Source of the DNA: JAYGED01 sp046582565
GTDB taxonomy: Bacteria; Pseudomonadota; Alphaproteobacteria; JAAXGF01
Direction: 5' to 3'
Length of the DNA: 24,162 nt
Assembly: GCA_046582565.1 (NCBI GenBank)
Contig: JAYGED010000106.1
Coordinates: 1 to 24,162 of the forward strand
A program made the translations under genes and the position numbers. The notes under the pieces were generated by a model. That model was given only the letters and a program-made list of their open reading frames with translations. It had not been told where the DNA came from and did not search any database. Shown piece by piece: positions 1 through 7,984 of this stretch (position 1 is its first letter; every line of letters starts with the position of its first letter).

Positions 1-199
1 ATACTGTGAAAGCTTCAATGCTCGTTTCCGGGACGAACTGCTAAATGGTGAAATCTTCTACAGCCTGAAAGAGGCACAAATAATCATCGAGGAATGGAGG
101 AAACACTACAACACGAAGAGGCCGCACAGTGCGTTGGGATATCGCCCACCGGCTCCAGTGACCATCGTGCCATTAGACCAAAAGCCGATCATGCACTAA
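1..199 (+). CDS. IS3-family transposase OrfB, C-terminal fragment (runs off the left edge)
   Basis: Reading from base 2 gives an open frame of 65 residues ending in TAA at 197-199. It carries hallmarks of the DDE integrase C-terminus of IS3-family OrfB: an ESFNARFRDELLN-like block, a SLKEAQIIIEEWRKHYN block containing the region of the catalytic Glu, then RPHSALGYRPPAP near the end. The protein cuts and joins the ends of its insertion sequence. Only the last part is in the window, so intactness cannot be judged. The probable right terminal inverted repeat lies just downstream. An open frame at 94-309 in another phase overlaps it and crosses the element boundary; I treat it as a shadow. Confidence 0.9.
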   Translation, partial: YCESFNARFRDELLNGEIFYSLKEAQIIIEEWRKHYNTKRPHSALGYRPPAPVTIVPLDQKPIMH

Positions 200-208
200 C
201 ATTCAAAC

Positions 209-235
209 TGGACCTCTCAAGGGGGGCTGACCAGG
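209..235. repeat. Probable right terminal inverted repeat of the IS3-family element
   Basis: Ten bases after the transposase stop is a stretch reading CTGGACCTCTCAAGG followed by GGGGCTGACCAG. It resembles the terminal repeats common in IS3-family elements, which often read TGGACCACTC...GGGGCTGATCA. The left copy is outside the window, so the exact boundary and any target-site duplication cannot be confirmed. The similarity is recalled, not searched. Confidence 0.6.
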
Positions 236-238
236 GGC

Positions 239-275
239 GGGTGCGCCAAAAATTTTCTGACCTTTTTGGCCACCC
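239..275. repeat. Strong hairpin just outside the IS end
   Basis: GGGTG-C-GCCAAAAA (239-252) pairs with TTTTTGGCCACCC (263-275). This gives 13 base pairs with C244 bulged and a 10-base loop at 253-262. It starts only a few bases beyond the IS repeat. It could be the terminator of a gene now interrupted or lost, or a structural insertion target. The rest of 276-389 holds no gene I can support; a short frame from 309 (13 codons, stop at 347) has no recognisable content. Confidence 0.55.
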
Positions 276-389
276 CCGCTCAGGCCGGGCTATCGCCGGG
301 AGGTCGTAATGCAGACACGCACGATCCACCAATCCGTAATTGACTGACGCCGGCTCGCTGCAGGCGTCGCGTTTAAGGAGAACATATCA

Positions 390-1349
390 GTGAAACCCTC
401 GGTTGCCTTCATCGGTCTCGGCGTCATGGGCCATCGCATGTTGACCAACATGGCGGCCCATGGCGGTTTCCGCCTGGCCTCGGCCTGGGACCCGAGCGCC
501 GAGGCCTGCCGCACGGTGGCGGCTCAGTACGCCGGCATCGCCATCGCCGACAATGCCGACGAGATCATCAACGCGCCCGAGACAGATGTCGTCTATATCG
601 CCTGCCCGCCGATTGCCCATCGCGGCTACGCCCTGGCCGCCGCCGATGCGGGCAAGGCGGTGTTCTGCGAAAAGCCCCTCGGCGTCAGCGTCGATGACAG
701 CCGCGAGATGGTCGAGCGCATCGAGGCCTCGGGGGTGATCAACGCGGTCAATTTTCCCTTCGCCGACGCCGAAGCGATCAATCTATTGCAACAACGGCTG
801 AACGACGGTGCTCTCGGCACGCTCATGGGGGTCGATATCCGTATCCATTTCGCCACCTGGCCGCGTGGCTGGCAGGAAACCGCGACCTGGCTGGCCATGC
901 GCCAGGAGGGCGGTTTTGTCCGCGAGGTGCTGTCTCATTATGTCTACCTCACCGAGAAACTGTTCGGTCCCGCCCAATTGATTGACGCCGCCGTGACCTA
1001 TCCCGAAGACGAGCGGCTCTGCGAGACCCATGTGGTGGCGCTGATCGATTGCGCGGGCCTGCCGGTCTCGACGATTATCAACGCCGGCGGCGTCGGCCCG
1101 GACGTGATCGAATACACGGTCTGGGGCTCGAAATCCTCCTACCGCCTGTGGGACTGGAACCGCCTGAAATCGACCAGCGGCGGGGACTGGGCCGATGAAC
1201 TCACCGACTTCGAGGATCCGCGCCAGGACGGCTATGGGCGGGTGCTCGACAATTTCCTCGCGCAACTCGGCGGCAAGCCCCATTCCATGCCGCACTTTAG
1301 GGACGCGCTGTCCGTGCAGGCGCTGATCGAGGCCATTCTGAATTACTGA
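390..1349 (+). CDS. Gfo/Idh/MocA-family NAD(P)-dependent oxidoreductase
   Basis: This encodes a 319-residue cytoplasmic dehydrogenase of the glucose-fructose oxidoreductase/inositol dehydrogenase type. The N-terminal Rossmann fold begins with the dinucleotide-binding motif GLGVMG at residues 9-14. The family-diagnostic EKP motif is at residues 94-96 (context VFCEKPLGVS). The C-terminal half is the alpha/beta substrate domain, and total length is typical or slightly short. I chose the GTG at 390 because AAGGAG lies at 375-380 at good spacing. The substrate (sugar, polyol or similar) cannot be predicted. It stands alone on this strand, just right of an IS remnant, and converges on the M20 amidohydrolase with 25 bases between the stop codons. 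Confidence 0.9.
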   Translation: MKPSVAFIGLGVMGHRMLTNMAAHGGFRLASAWDPSAEACRTVAAQYAGIAIADNADEIINAPETDVVYIACPPIAHRGYALAAADAGKAVFCEKPLGVSVDDSREMVERIEASGVINAVNFPFADAEAINLLQQRLNDGALGTLMGVDIRIHFATWPRGWQETATWLAMRQEGGFVREVLSHYVYLTEKLFGPAQLIDAAVTYPEDERLCETHVVALIDCAGLPVSTIINAGGVGPDVIEYTVWGSKSSYRLWDWNRLKSTSGGDWADELTDFEDPRQDGYGRVLDNFLAQLGGKPHSMPHFRDALSVQALIEAILNY

Positions 1350-1378
1350 GCACGGCTGAATCACTGAGCACGGCTCAG
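1345..1378. repeat. Short direct repeat and inverted repeat between convergent stop codons
   Basis: ACTGAGCACGGCT occurs at 1345-1357 and again at 1363-1375, an 18-base period. The second copy also forms a 6-bp hairpin with a 3-base loop, CTGAGC-ACG-GCTCAG, at 1364-1378. The stop of the oxidoreductase (1347-1349) lies in the first copy, and the stop of the opposing amidohydrolase (1375-1377) lies at the edge of the second. No T-run follows, so a role in termination is only possible. Confidence 0.5.
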
Positions 1379-2538
1379 ACGCTGAGAACACTCTCCACCA
1401 GGCGCGAGAAATAAGTCGCGCCGACCGGCAGGATCTCGTCGTTGAAGTCGTAATGGGGGTTGTGCAGCATGCAGCCGTCCTCGCCCGGCCCGTTGCCGAT
1501 GAACAGATAGCATCCCGGCACTTTCTCGAGCATGAAGGAAAAGTCTTCGCCCCCCATCATCGGCGTGGTGTTGGCGTCCACATTGGCCTCGCCGGCGACA
1601 TCGGCTGCAATGCGCGCGGCAATCGCGGTCTCGGCCACATGATTGATGGTCGGCGGGTAGCGGCGCTGGTAATCGAAGGCGATCTCGGCGCCGAAGACGG
1701 CGGCCGTGTTATCGACGATGCGGCGCATGCTGGATTCCAGCCAATCGCGGATTTCCGGCTTGAAGCAGCGCGTCGTGCCTTCCATGAAAACAAGATCAGG
1801 AATCACGTTGTTGGTGGAACCGCCATGGAACTGGGTGACGCTGATCACCGCCGATTCGAGCGGATCGAGATTGCGCGAGGCGATGGTTTGCAGGCTCGAG
1901 ACGATCTGCGAGCCGACGATGATGGGATCGATGCTCTGGTGCGGCATGGCGGCGTGGGAGCCGCGCCCCTGGATATTGATCTCGAAGGTGTCGTAGGCTG
2001 CCATCAAGGCCCCCGGACAGACCGCGAATGTACCCACATCCTGGCCCGGCTTGTTGTGAACGCCATAGACGCTGTCGCAGGGGAACTGATCAAACAATCC
2101 TTCCTCGATCATCACCCGGGCGCCGCCCTCGCCTTCCTCGGCGGGCTGGAAGATGAAATGAACCGTGCCGGAAAAACGCTTGGTCTCGGCCAGGTACTTG
2201 GCCGCGCCGAGCAGCATGGAGGTATGGCCGTCATGGCCGCAGGCATGCATCTTGCCGTCGTTGGTCGATTTGTAATCGAAGCTGTTGGCCTCGAGGATGG
2301 GCAGGGCGTCCATGTCGGCGCGCAGGCCGATGGAGGGGCCGTCGCCGTTTTTCAGAACCCCGACGACGCCGGTCTTGGCAAGACCGCGATGAATTTCGAT
2401 GCCAAAGGATTCGAGCTGGCGGGCGACGATGTCGGAGGTCCGCTGCTCCTCGAAAGCAAGCTCGGGATGGGCGTGGATATCATGGCGCCAGGCGGTCATT
2501 TCGTCGTGATAGTCGGCAATCCGGTTGATAATGGGCAT
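1375..2538 (-). CDS. M20-family metallo-amidohydrolase (hippurate hydrolase/aminoacylase-like)
   Basis: This is a 387-residue amidohydrolase of the M20D type, which removes acyl or aminoacyl groups from amino acids or peptides using bound divalent metal ions. Visible family features are WRHDIHAHPELAFEE near residues 17-31, LRADMDALP at 72-80, the metal-binding block HACGHDGH at 98-105 (C100 and H102), QPAEEGEGG at 131-139 with the catalytic/metal Glu pair, GVHN at 159-162, and HNPHYDFND near the C-terminus. I chose the ATG at 2536-2538 because AAAGGA precedes it. The frame stays open further upstream but would run into the neighbouring gene. It lies 11 bases downstream of the CMD-like gene and is probably co-transcribed with it, divergently from a peptide-type importer, which fits hydrolysis of an imported amide or peptide. 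Confidence 0.92.
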   Translation of the reverse strand: MPIINRIADYHDEMTAWRHDIHAHPELAFEEQRTSDIVARQLESFGIEIHRGLAKTGVVGVLKNGDGPSIGLRADMDALPILEANSFDYKSTNDGKMHACGHDGHTSMLLGAAKYLAETKRFSGTVHFIFQPAEEGEGGARVMIEEGLFDQFPCDSVYGVHNKPGQDVGTFAVCPGALMAAYDTFEINIQGRGSHAAMPHQSIDPIIVGSQIVSSLQTIASRNLDPLESAVISVTQFHGGSTNNVIPDLVFMEGTTRCFKPEIRDWLESSMRRIVDNTAAVFGAEIAFDYQRRYPPTINHVAETAIAARIAADVAGEANVDANTTPMMGGEDFSFMLEKVPGCYLFIGNGPGEDGCMLHNPHYDFNDEILPVGATYFSRLVESVLSV

Positions 2539-2549
2539 CGATAGATCCT

Positions 2550-3176
2550 TTATTCGGCGGCGCTGATCGCCGCTGTTGATTGTTCCGCGGGCACTGAGTC
2601 CTCGTGCAATGAGGATGCGGGCAGCCCGGAGGCCACGAATTCGGCCATCAGGTCCTCTTCCATCTCGATGGCGAGGGCCTGATTGAGCTTGTTGAACATG
2701 CCGGTCAGGGCGATGCGCATGGTCAGCTCGACGATCTGGGCGTTGGAGAAATGCCGGCGCAGTTGATCGAACATGGCGTCGCGGATGCCCCAGGCGCGCT
2801 CGGTTACGCAAAGCGCGTAATCACGCACCAGGCGCTCCTCTTCGCTAAGCTCCGGCGAGTCCTCACCATCCAGGGCCGCGACAGTTTCGGCGCCCAGGCC
2901 AAGCTCGACCAGGATCGGGGAATGATGGGCAACGCAATAGGCGCAGCGGTTGGCGTGGCTGGTGGCGACGACGGCGATCTCGATCAGCCGGCGCGAAAGA
3001 GTGCCGGTCTCTCTCAAGGCCAAGGACATATCGAAGATATGCTTCATGCCGACCGGCGAATGGGCATAGACGGGAACCTGATTGGAAAAGGCGGCGAACC
3101 TGTCGCTGAGCCGCTCGAAGTCGCCCCGGTATTCCGGGTCTATATCCCCGACGCCCAAATTGGGTACCCGCGCCAT
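2550..3176 (-). CDS. Carboxymuconolactone decarboxylase/AhpD-like family protein
   Basis: This encodes a 208-residue protein of the CMD/AhpD fold. The core has the redox-type motif CxxCxxxH: C78, C81 and H85 (context NRCAYCVAHH), as in peroxidase-related AhpD-like proteins. The preceding LIEIAVVATSHAN and the following helix pattern fit the family. True decarboxylases usually lack this Cys pair, so thiol-disulfide or peroxide chemistry is more likely; the exact reaction is unknown. I chose the ATG at 3174-3176, which has a GGAGGAG ribosome site upstream; the frame extends 12 codons further without a better start. It is first in an apparent two-gene operon with the M20 amidohydrolase. The C-terminal 25 or so residues are low-complexity and Ser/Ala rich. 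Confidence 0.88.
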   Translation of the reverse strand: MARVPNLGVGDIDPEYRGDFERLSDRFAAFSNQVPVYAHSPVGMKHIFDMSLALRETGTLSRRLIEIAVVATSHANRCAYCVAHHSPILVELGLGAETVAALDGEDSPELSEEERLVRDYALCVTERAWGIRDAMFDQLRRHFSNAQIVELTMRIALTGMFNKLNQALAIEMEEDLMAEFVASGLPASSLHEDSVPAEQSTAAISAAE

Positions 3177-3403
3177 GATGCTCTCCTCCCTCTTTCCGTG
3201 ACCTCGCTGCATAAAGAATAGGGCCGGGGGCGGCCCCCGACGACAAAAAATTTCAAATTGATAAAAAGACGCAATTCCTCAAAGGAATGATCTATGTTTA
3301 TCTGAGACGTGGATAGCAATACGCCACGGGGGGATCGCGTCGGTCACCGGTAGGCCGGTGATCCAAGATTTTAAAATAACCAGTGTTACGAGGAGGATAT
3401 CAG
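3177..3403. promoter_or_regulatory. Divergent control region between CMD/M20 operon and ABC importer operon
   Basis: This 227-base region separates two divergent operons and should contain both promoters. It is AT-rich at 3242-3300, unlike its surroundings. Three palindromes are visible: GGGCCG-GGGG-CGGCCC at 3221-3236, a perfect 15-base hyphenated palindrome ATTCCT-CAA-AGGAAT at 3274-3288, and TCACCGG-TAGG-CCGGTGA at 3344-3361. The middle one sits in the AT-rich part and has the look of an operator. The last is in the probable 5' leader of the binding-protein gene. I cannot place -35/-10 boxes with confidence, and no regulator gene adjoins. Confidence 0.5.
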
Positions 3404-4984
3404 ATGAAATTCAAGGTCACGACGGCCTTCGCCGCGGTTCTCGCGGCGGCGGCCTTCACCATGCCGGCTTCGGCCGAAAATGTAATCCGCTGGGCGAGTC
3501 AGGGCGATGCGCTGACCTCGGACCCGCACGCAGCCAACGAATCGCCGACCCATTCCGCGTCGCGTAAGGTTTACGGCACTCTGGCCTACAACGACAAGGA
3601 CATGATCCTGACACCGTGGCTGGCGACATCCTGGACGCTCACCGACGACCCCAATGTGTGGGAGTTCGATCTGCGCAAGGGAGTTAGATTCCACGACGGC
3701 AGCGACATGACCGCGACCGACGTGAAGTTCTCCTTCGAGCGCGCCAAGTCGGATACCTCGGACATCTCCGGCGATATCTCGAGCATCAGTGAAGTCAAGA
3801 TCATCAACGACCATAAGGTCCAGCTCATCACCGATGGGCCGAACCCGATTCTGCCCAACCTGCTGACCAACGTCTACATCATGTCGAAGGCTTGGTCCGT
3901 GGAGCATGGCGTCGAAACTCCTCAGGACCGCACCACGGACGTGGAAACCTATGCCGTGACCCACGCCATGGGCACCGGACCCTTCAAGATGGAGATGCGC
4001 GATCCGGACGTGAAGACGATCCTGGTCAAGAACGAAGACTGGTGGGGTCTTGCCAAATACCCCCACGAGGTCGACCGGATCATCTATACGCCGATCGCCA
4101 ATCAGGCGACTCGTGTCGCCGCCCTGCTTTCGGGTGAGCTCGACTTCATCCTCGATCCACCGCTCCAGGATCTGGATAGGATCAGAAACACCGACGGCCT
4201 GCACCTCGAGCAGACCGCTCAGGTGCGGACCATCTTCCTCGGCATGAACCAAGGCAAAGCGGAACTGGCGTCGTCGAACATCAAGGGCAAAAACCCGCTC
4301 GCCGACCAGCGCGTCCGCCAGGCCTTCTATCAGGCGATCAACATCGAGGCGATCAAGAAGAAGGTCATGCGCGGGTTCGCCGTGCCGGCCGGCTTGATTA
4401 CCCCACCGGCGGTTCACGGCTATACGGAAGAACTCAACAGCCGCCGTCCGTTTGACGTAGCCGCCGCCAAGAAGCTGATGGCGGATGCCGGTTATGGAGA
4501 TGGTTTCTCGATCCAGCTCGATTGCCCCAACAACCGCTATATCAACGATGAAGGCATCTGCCAGGCGGTTGTCGGCATGCTGGCCAAGATCAACGTCAAG
4601 GTCACCTTGTCGGCGATCCCCAAGACCATTCACTTCCCCAAGATTAAAAGCCGGGAGACAGATTTCTACATGCTCGGCTGGGGCGTCTCGACCCTCGATT
4701 CTCACTATGTGTTCAATTACCTGACCAAGGGCGGAGACAAGAACTGGAACGGCACCGGCTTTGATGACCCAAAGATCAACCAATTGATCGACGACATGGC
4801 GGTGGAAGTCGATTTCTCCAAGCGCGACGCGATGATCAACACCGTGTGGACGAGAATGCGTGACAACGTCAATTATCTGCCGCTTCACCACCAGGTGATC
4901 GTATGGGCGATGAGCGACAAACTCGACATTCCCATCGTCGCTGATGATGGAGTGCGTTTCATCTACACCAAGTTCAATAACTAG
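3404..4984 (+). CDS. ABC transporter periplasmic substrate-binding protein, family 5 (dipeptide/oligopeptide type)
   Basis: This 526-residue exported binding protein delivers substrate to the importer encoded immediately downstream. An N-terminal signal peptide is clear: MKFK, a hydrophobic Ala-rich core, and a probable cleavage site after PASA (residue 24). SBP_bac_5 features include ESPTHSASRKVYGTLAYND, WEFDLRKGVRFHDGSDMTATDVKFSFER, GTGPFKM, and the C-terminal HHQVIVWAMSDKLD. I chose the ATG at 3404 because AGGAGG lies at 3391-3396 and the signal peptide begins there. It is first in a five-gene operon. Family members bind di/oligopeptides, opines, heme or nickel complexes, so the ligand is open; the nearby amidohydrolase favours a peptide or acyl-amino acid. 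Confidence 0.93.
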   Translation: MKFKVTTAFAAVLAAAAFTMPASAENVIRWASQGDALTSDPHAANESPTHSASRKVYGTLAYNDKDMILTPWLATSWTLTDDPNVWEFDLRKGVRFHDGSDMTATDVKFSFERAKSDTSDISGDISSISEVKIINDHKVQLITDGPNPILPNLLTNVYIMSKAWSVEHGVETPQDRTTDVETYAVTHAMGTGPFKMEMRDPDVKTILVKNEDWWGLAKYPHEVDRIIYTPIANQATRVAALLSGELDFILDPPLQDLDRIRNTDGLHLEQTAQVRTIFLGMNQGKAELASSNIKGKNPLADQRVRQAFYQAINIEAIKKKVMRGFAVPAGLITPPAVHGYTEELNSRRPFDVAAAKKLMADAGYGDGFSIQLDCPNNRYINDEGICQAVVGMLAKINVKVTLSAIPKTIHFPKIKSRETDFYMLGWGVSTLDSHYVFNYLTKGGDKNWNGTGFDDPKINQLIDDMAVEVDFSKRDAMINTVWTRMRDNVNYLPLHHQVIVWAMSDKLDIPIVADDGVRFIYTKFNN

Positions 4985-5007
4985 CCGACCATATCGGAGT
5001 CTCGAAC

Positions 5008-5037
5008 CCCCGGACGCGTCTACAAGCGCATCCGGGG
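5008..5037 (+). promoter_or_regulatory. Intercistronic hairpin between binding-protein and permease genes
   Basis: CCCCGGACGCG (5008-5018) pairs with CGCATCCGGGG (5027-5037), an 11-position stem with one C/A mismatch and an 8-base loop. ATTTTCC follows, so a weak terminator or attenuator is possible. Hairpins after binding-protein genes in ABC operons often stabilise the upstream message or reduce downstream transcription; applying that here is inference. No Shine-Dalgarno sequence is visible between the hairpin and the permease ATG at 5056. Confidence 0.6.
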
Positions 5038-5055
5038 ATTTTCCATGATTTCCAC

Positions 5056-6048
5056 ATGATCTCATACGTCATCCAAAGGGTCTTGCAGGCCATCGCCGTG
5101 ATGCTCGCCGTCGCGCTGGTGTCCTTTATGCTGTTCAATTTTGTCGGTGATCCCATCGACAACATGATCGGACAGGATGCCTCGATCGATGACCGCGAGG
5201 CGATGCGCGAGGCGCTCGGCCTCAACGATCCCTTCATCGTCCAGTTCACCCGCTTCGTCGGCCGGGCGATGCAGGGTGAATTCGGTATTTCCTACCGCAT
5301 TCAGCGGCCGGTGTCGGACCTCATCAAGGAGCGCATGCCGGCCACCCTGGAGCTGGTCGCCGCATCGGCGGTCCTCGCCCTGCTGCTCGGCATACCGCTT
5401 GGAGTCTATACGGGGATAAACCGTTATTCCTGGATCAGCCGGGTCATACTCACCATATCCCTGGTCGGGGTTTCTCTGCCGACCTTCGTTATCGGCATCC
5501 TCCTGATCTATCTGTTCGCCGTGACCTGGGGGGTGCTGCCGTCATTCGGCCGCGGCGAGACGGTGCAGCTCGGCGTCTGGTCGACGGGTTTCCTGACAAC
5601 CAGCGGCTGGAAGGCGATCATCCTGCCCTCGGTCACCCTGTGTTTGTTTCAGCTGACCCTGATCCTGCGCCTGGTGCGCTCGGAAATGCTCGAGGTCATG
5701 CGCACCGACTACATCAAGTTCGCCCGCGCCCGGGGCCTAAGCGAACGCACGATCAATTTCGGCCACGCCCTGAAGAACACTCTGGTGCCGGTGATCACAA
5801 TCGCCGGTTTGAATATCGGTTCACTGATTGCCTTCTCGATCATCACCGAGACCGTGTTCCAGTGGCCCGGCATGGGATTTTTGTTCATCCAGGCGGTGGG
5901 TTTCGCCGACATACCGGTGATGGCCGCCTATCTGGTGCTGGTCGCCGTGTTTTTCGTCGCCATCAACCTGATCGTCGATATTCTCTATTTCGTCGTCGAT
6001 CCGCGCTTGCGCGCCGACAAGGCAGTGGCGGCGGGAAACGACGGCTAG
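5056..6048 (+). CDS. ABC transporter permease, DppB/OppB type
   Basis: This is a 330-residue inner-membrane permease. It opens with a transmembrane segment (ISYVIQRVLQAIAVMLAVALVSFMLF), followed by the family's periplasmic section with GDPIDNMIGQDAS and LGLNDPFIVQF, then five more hydrophobic segments. The cytoplasmic coupling (EAA) region is at ARARGLSERTINFGHALKNTLVPVI, and the protein ends with VDPRLRADKA as typical DppB proteins do. The ATG at 5056 has no evident Shine-Dalgarno sequence. It should pair with the permease starting at 6053, four bases after this stop. Confidence 0.93.
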   Translation: MISYVIQRVLQAIAVMLAVALVSFMLFNFVGDPIDNMIGQDASIDDREAMREALGLNDPFIVQFTRFVGRAMQGEFGISYRIQRPVSDLIKERMPATLELVAASAVLALLLGIPLGVYTGINRYSWISRVILTISLVGVSLPTFVIGILLIYLFAVTWGVLPSFGRGETVQLGVWSTGFLTTSGWKAIILPSVTLCLFQLTLILRLVRSEMLEVMRTDYIKFARARGLSERTINFGHALKNTLVPVITIAGLNIGSLIAFSIITETVFQWPGMGFLFIQAVGFADIPVMAAYLVLVAVFFVAINLIVDILYFVVDPRLRADKAVAAGNDG

Positions 6049-6052
6049 GCCG

Positions 6053-6997
6053 ATGACAAATTCAACGTCAGGGCACAAGCGGCCCCATGGATTGCTCTAT
6101 CGCATTTACGACAGCGATATCTTCTACAGCTTCATCCAATCACCGGTGACCATGCTGTCGGCGCTGGTCACGGCGGTGTTCTTCATCGCCGCCGGCTTCG
6201 CCCCCTGGCTAGCGCCGTTTGATTCCTTCGACCCCGGCACCCTCGATCTCATGGACGCCTTCACGCCGCCGGCCTGGGAAGAAGACGGTGTGCCGCATTT
6301 CATACTCGGCACCGATGACCAGGGCCGCGACATCCTCTCGACCATCATGTACGGCAGCCGGGTTTCCCTGATCGTGGGTTTCACCGCTGTCACCTTCTCC
6401 GTCGTGCTGGGGGTGGGCCTGGGCCTGATGGCCGGATACCTGGGCGGCTGGGTGGAAGCCATCGTCATGCGCCTCGCCGATGTGCAGTTGACCATCCCGG
6501 CCATCCTGGTGGCGCTGATGATCGACGGGGTGGCGCGCATCATGGTGCCCTTCCATCTGCGCGACCAGATGGCGATCTATGTCTTGATCCTGGCGATCGG
6601 CATTTCCGACTGGCCGCGCTACGCCCGGGTGACGCGGGGCGCCGCCATGGTCGAGAAGAACAAGGAATATGTCTCCGCCGCCAGGGTCATCGGGGTCCAT
6701 CCGGTGATCATCATGCTGCGCCATATCCTGCCCAACGTCATGGGGCCGGTGCTGGTGTTGGGCACCATCGGGTTGGCGCTCGCCATCATCACCGAGGCCA
6801 CCCTGTCGTTTCTCGGTATCGGCGTGCCGCCGACGACGCCGTCCCTCGGCACCCTGATCCGGGTCGGCAACAACTTCCTGTTTTCCGGTGAATATTGGAT
6901 CACCCTGTTCCCCTCCGGCGCCCTGGTGATTCTGGTGCTCGCCGTCAATCTGCTCGGCGATTGGCTGCGCGACGCCCTCAACCCGAAGCTCCGGTGA
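6053..6997 (+). CDS. ABC transporter permease, DppC/OppC type
   Basis: This is a 314-residue inner-membrane permease, the second channel subunit. It has the DppC-type hydrophilic N-terminus, a first membrane segment near residues 28-50, the conserved HFILGTDDQGRDILSTIMYGSRVSLIVG block after the first loop, and the coupling region AARVIGVHPVIIMLRHILPN. It ends in LLGDWLRDALNPKLR, the standard C-terminus of this family. It begins four bases after the partner permease and is followed nine bases later by the first ATPase, consistent with one polycistronic message. Confidence 0.93.
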   Translation: MTNSTSGHKRPHGLLYRIYDSDIFYSFIQSPVTMLSALVTAVFFIAAGFAPWLAPFDSFDPGTLDLMDAFTPPAWEEDGVPHFILGTDDQGRDILSTIMYGSRVSLIVGFTAVTFSVVLGVGLGLMAGYLGGWVEAIVMRLADVQLTIPAILVALMIDGVARIMVPFHLRDQMAIYVLILAIGISDWPRYARVTRGAAMVEKNKEYVSAARVIGVHPVIIMLRHILPNVMGPVLVLGTIGLALAIITEATLSFLGIGVPPTTPSLGTLIRVGNNFLFSGEYWITLFPSGALVILVLAVNLLGDWLRDALNPKLR

Positions 6998-7006
6998 GCG
7001 TCTGCG

Positions 7007-7984
7007 ATGGCGCTTCTCGAGGTCAAAAACTTAAAGGTTGAATTCCCCAACCGGCACGGCACCCTGCACGCCATCAACGACATATCCTTTTCCATCGACG
7101 AGGGCGAAGTGCTGGGCGTAGTCGGTGAATCCGGAGCCGGCAAGTCCCTGACCGGGGCCGCTATCATCGGCCTGCTCGAGCCGCCGGGCCGCATCGCCGG
7201 CGGCGAGGTATGGCTGGAAGGCGAGCGCATCGACGAGCTCGATTATGTTGCCATGAGCAGGATCAGGGGGGCGCGCATCGGCGCCATCTTCCAGGACCCG
7301 CTGACCAGCCTCAATCCGCTCTACACCATCGGCCGCCAGCTTACCGAAACCATCATCGTCCATAGCGGCATGAGCCAGAAGGCAGCCCTGAATCGGGCCA
7401 TCGAGCTTCTCGCCGAGGTCGGCATCCCGGCCCCGGCCCAGCGCATCGAAGCCTACCCCCATGAATTTTCCGGCGGCATGCGCCAACGGGTGGTCATCGC
7501 CCTGGCGCTGTGCGCCAATCCGAGCCTGATCATCGCCGACGAGCCGACCACGGCGCTCGATGTGTCGATCCAGGCGCAGATCATCGCCCTCTTGAAGCGG
7601 CTGTGCCGCGATCACGGAACGGCGGTCATGCTGATCACTCACGACATGGGCGTGATCGCTGAGACCGCCGACCGGGTGGCGGTGATGTACGCCGGTCGAA
7701 TCGCCGAGATCGGACCGGTTCGCGAGGTCATCAAGCACGCCCAGCACCCCTATACTTCCGGCCTGATGAACTCGATCCCCATCCCCGGCCATGACACAGA
7801 GCGGCTAAGCCAGATCAAGGGCGCCATGCCGCGCCTGAACGAGATTCCCAACGGCTGCGCCTTCAGCCCGCGCTGTCCCCAGGCCTTGGACCGCTGTTTC
7901 ACCGAGCGTCCGGATTTGATGGCCACGAAACAGAGCGGCCAGGCTGCCTGCTGGCTCTATGAGGAGGGCGCCGATAATGGCTGA
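7007..7984 (+). CDS. ABC transporter ATP-binding protein, DppD/OppD type
   Basis: This 325-residue cytoplasmic ATPase powers the importer. Motifs in order are Walker A GESGAGKS (40-47), Q-loop IFQDPLTSLNP (94-104), signature FSGGMRQR (154-161), Walker B LIIADEPT (174-181) and the switch His at 212. The C-terminal oligopeptide-transporter extension is present, with HPYTSGLMNSIP and the Cys-rich GCAFSPRCPQALDRC segment. Length is normal for DppD. Its last eight bases overlap the next ATPase gene, so translation is probably coupled. Confidence 0.94.
   Translation: MALLEVKNLKVEFPNRHGTLHAINDISFSIDEGEVLGVVGESGAGKSLTGAAIIGLLEPPGRIAGGEVWLEGERIDELDYVAMSRIRGARIGAIFQDPLTSLNPLYTIGRQLTETIIVHSGMSQKAALNRAIELLAEVGIPAPAQRIEAYPHEFSGGMRQRVVIALALCANPSLIIADEPTTALDVSIQAQIIALLKRLCRDHGTAVMLITHDMGVIAETADRVAVMYAGRIAEIGPVREVIKHAQHPYTSGLMNSIPIPGHDTERLSQIKGAMPRLNEIPNGCAFSPRCPQALDRCFTERPDLMATKQSGQAACWLYEEGADNG

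Noticed and set aside
94..309. Open frame of 71 codons crossing the IS boundary
   Set aside because: It overlaps the transposase in another phase, runs through the terminal repeat and hairpin, and resembles no family.
1453..2544. 363-codon plus-strand open frame opposite the M20 amidohydrolase
   Set aside because: It is a shadow of a gene with intact metal-binding motifs and has no plausible product.
3386..5065. Very long minus-strand open frame (559 codons) opposite the first binding-protein gene
   Set aside because: It is antisense to a clear SBP_bac_5 gene, has the biased composition typical of GC-rich shadow frames, and has no domain.
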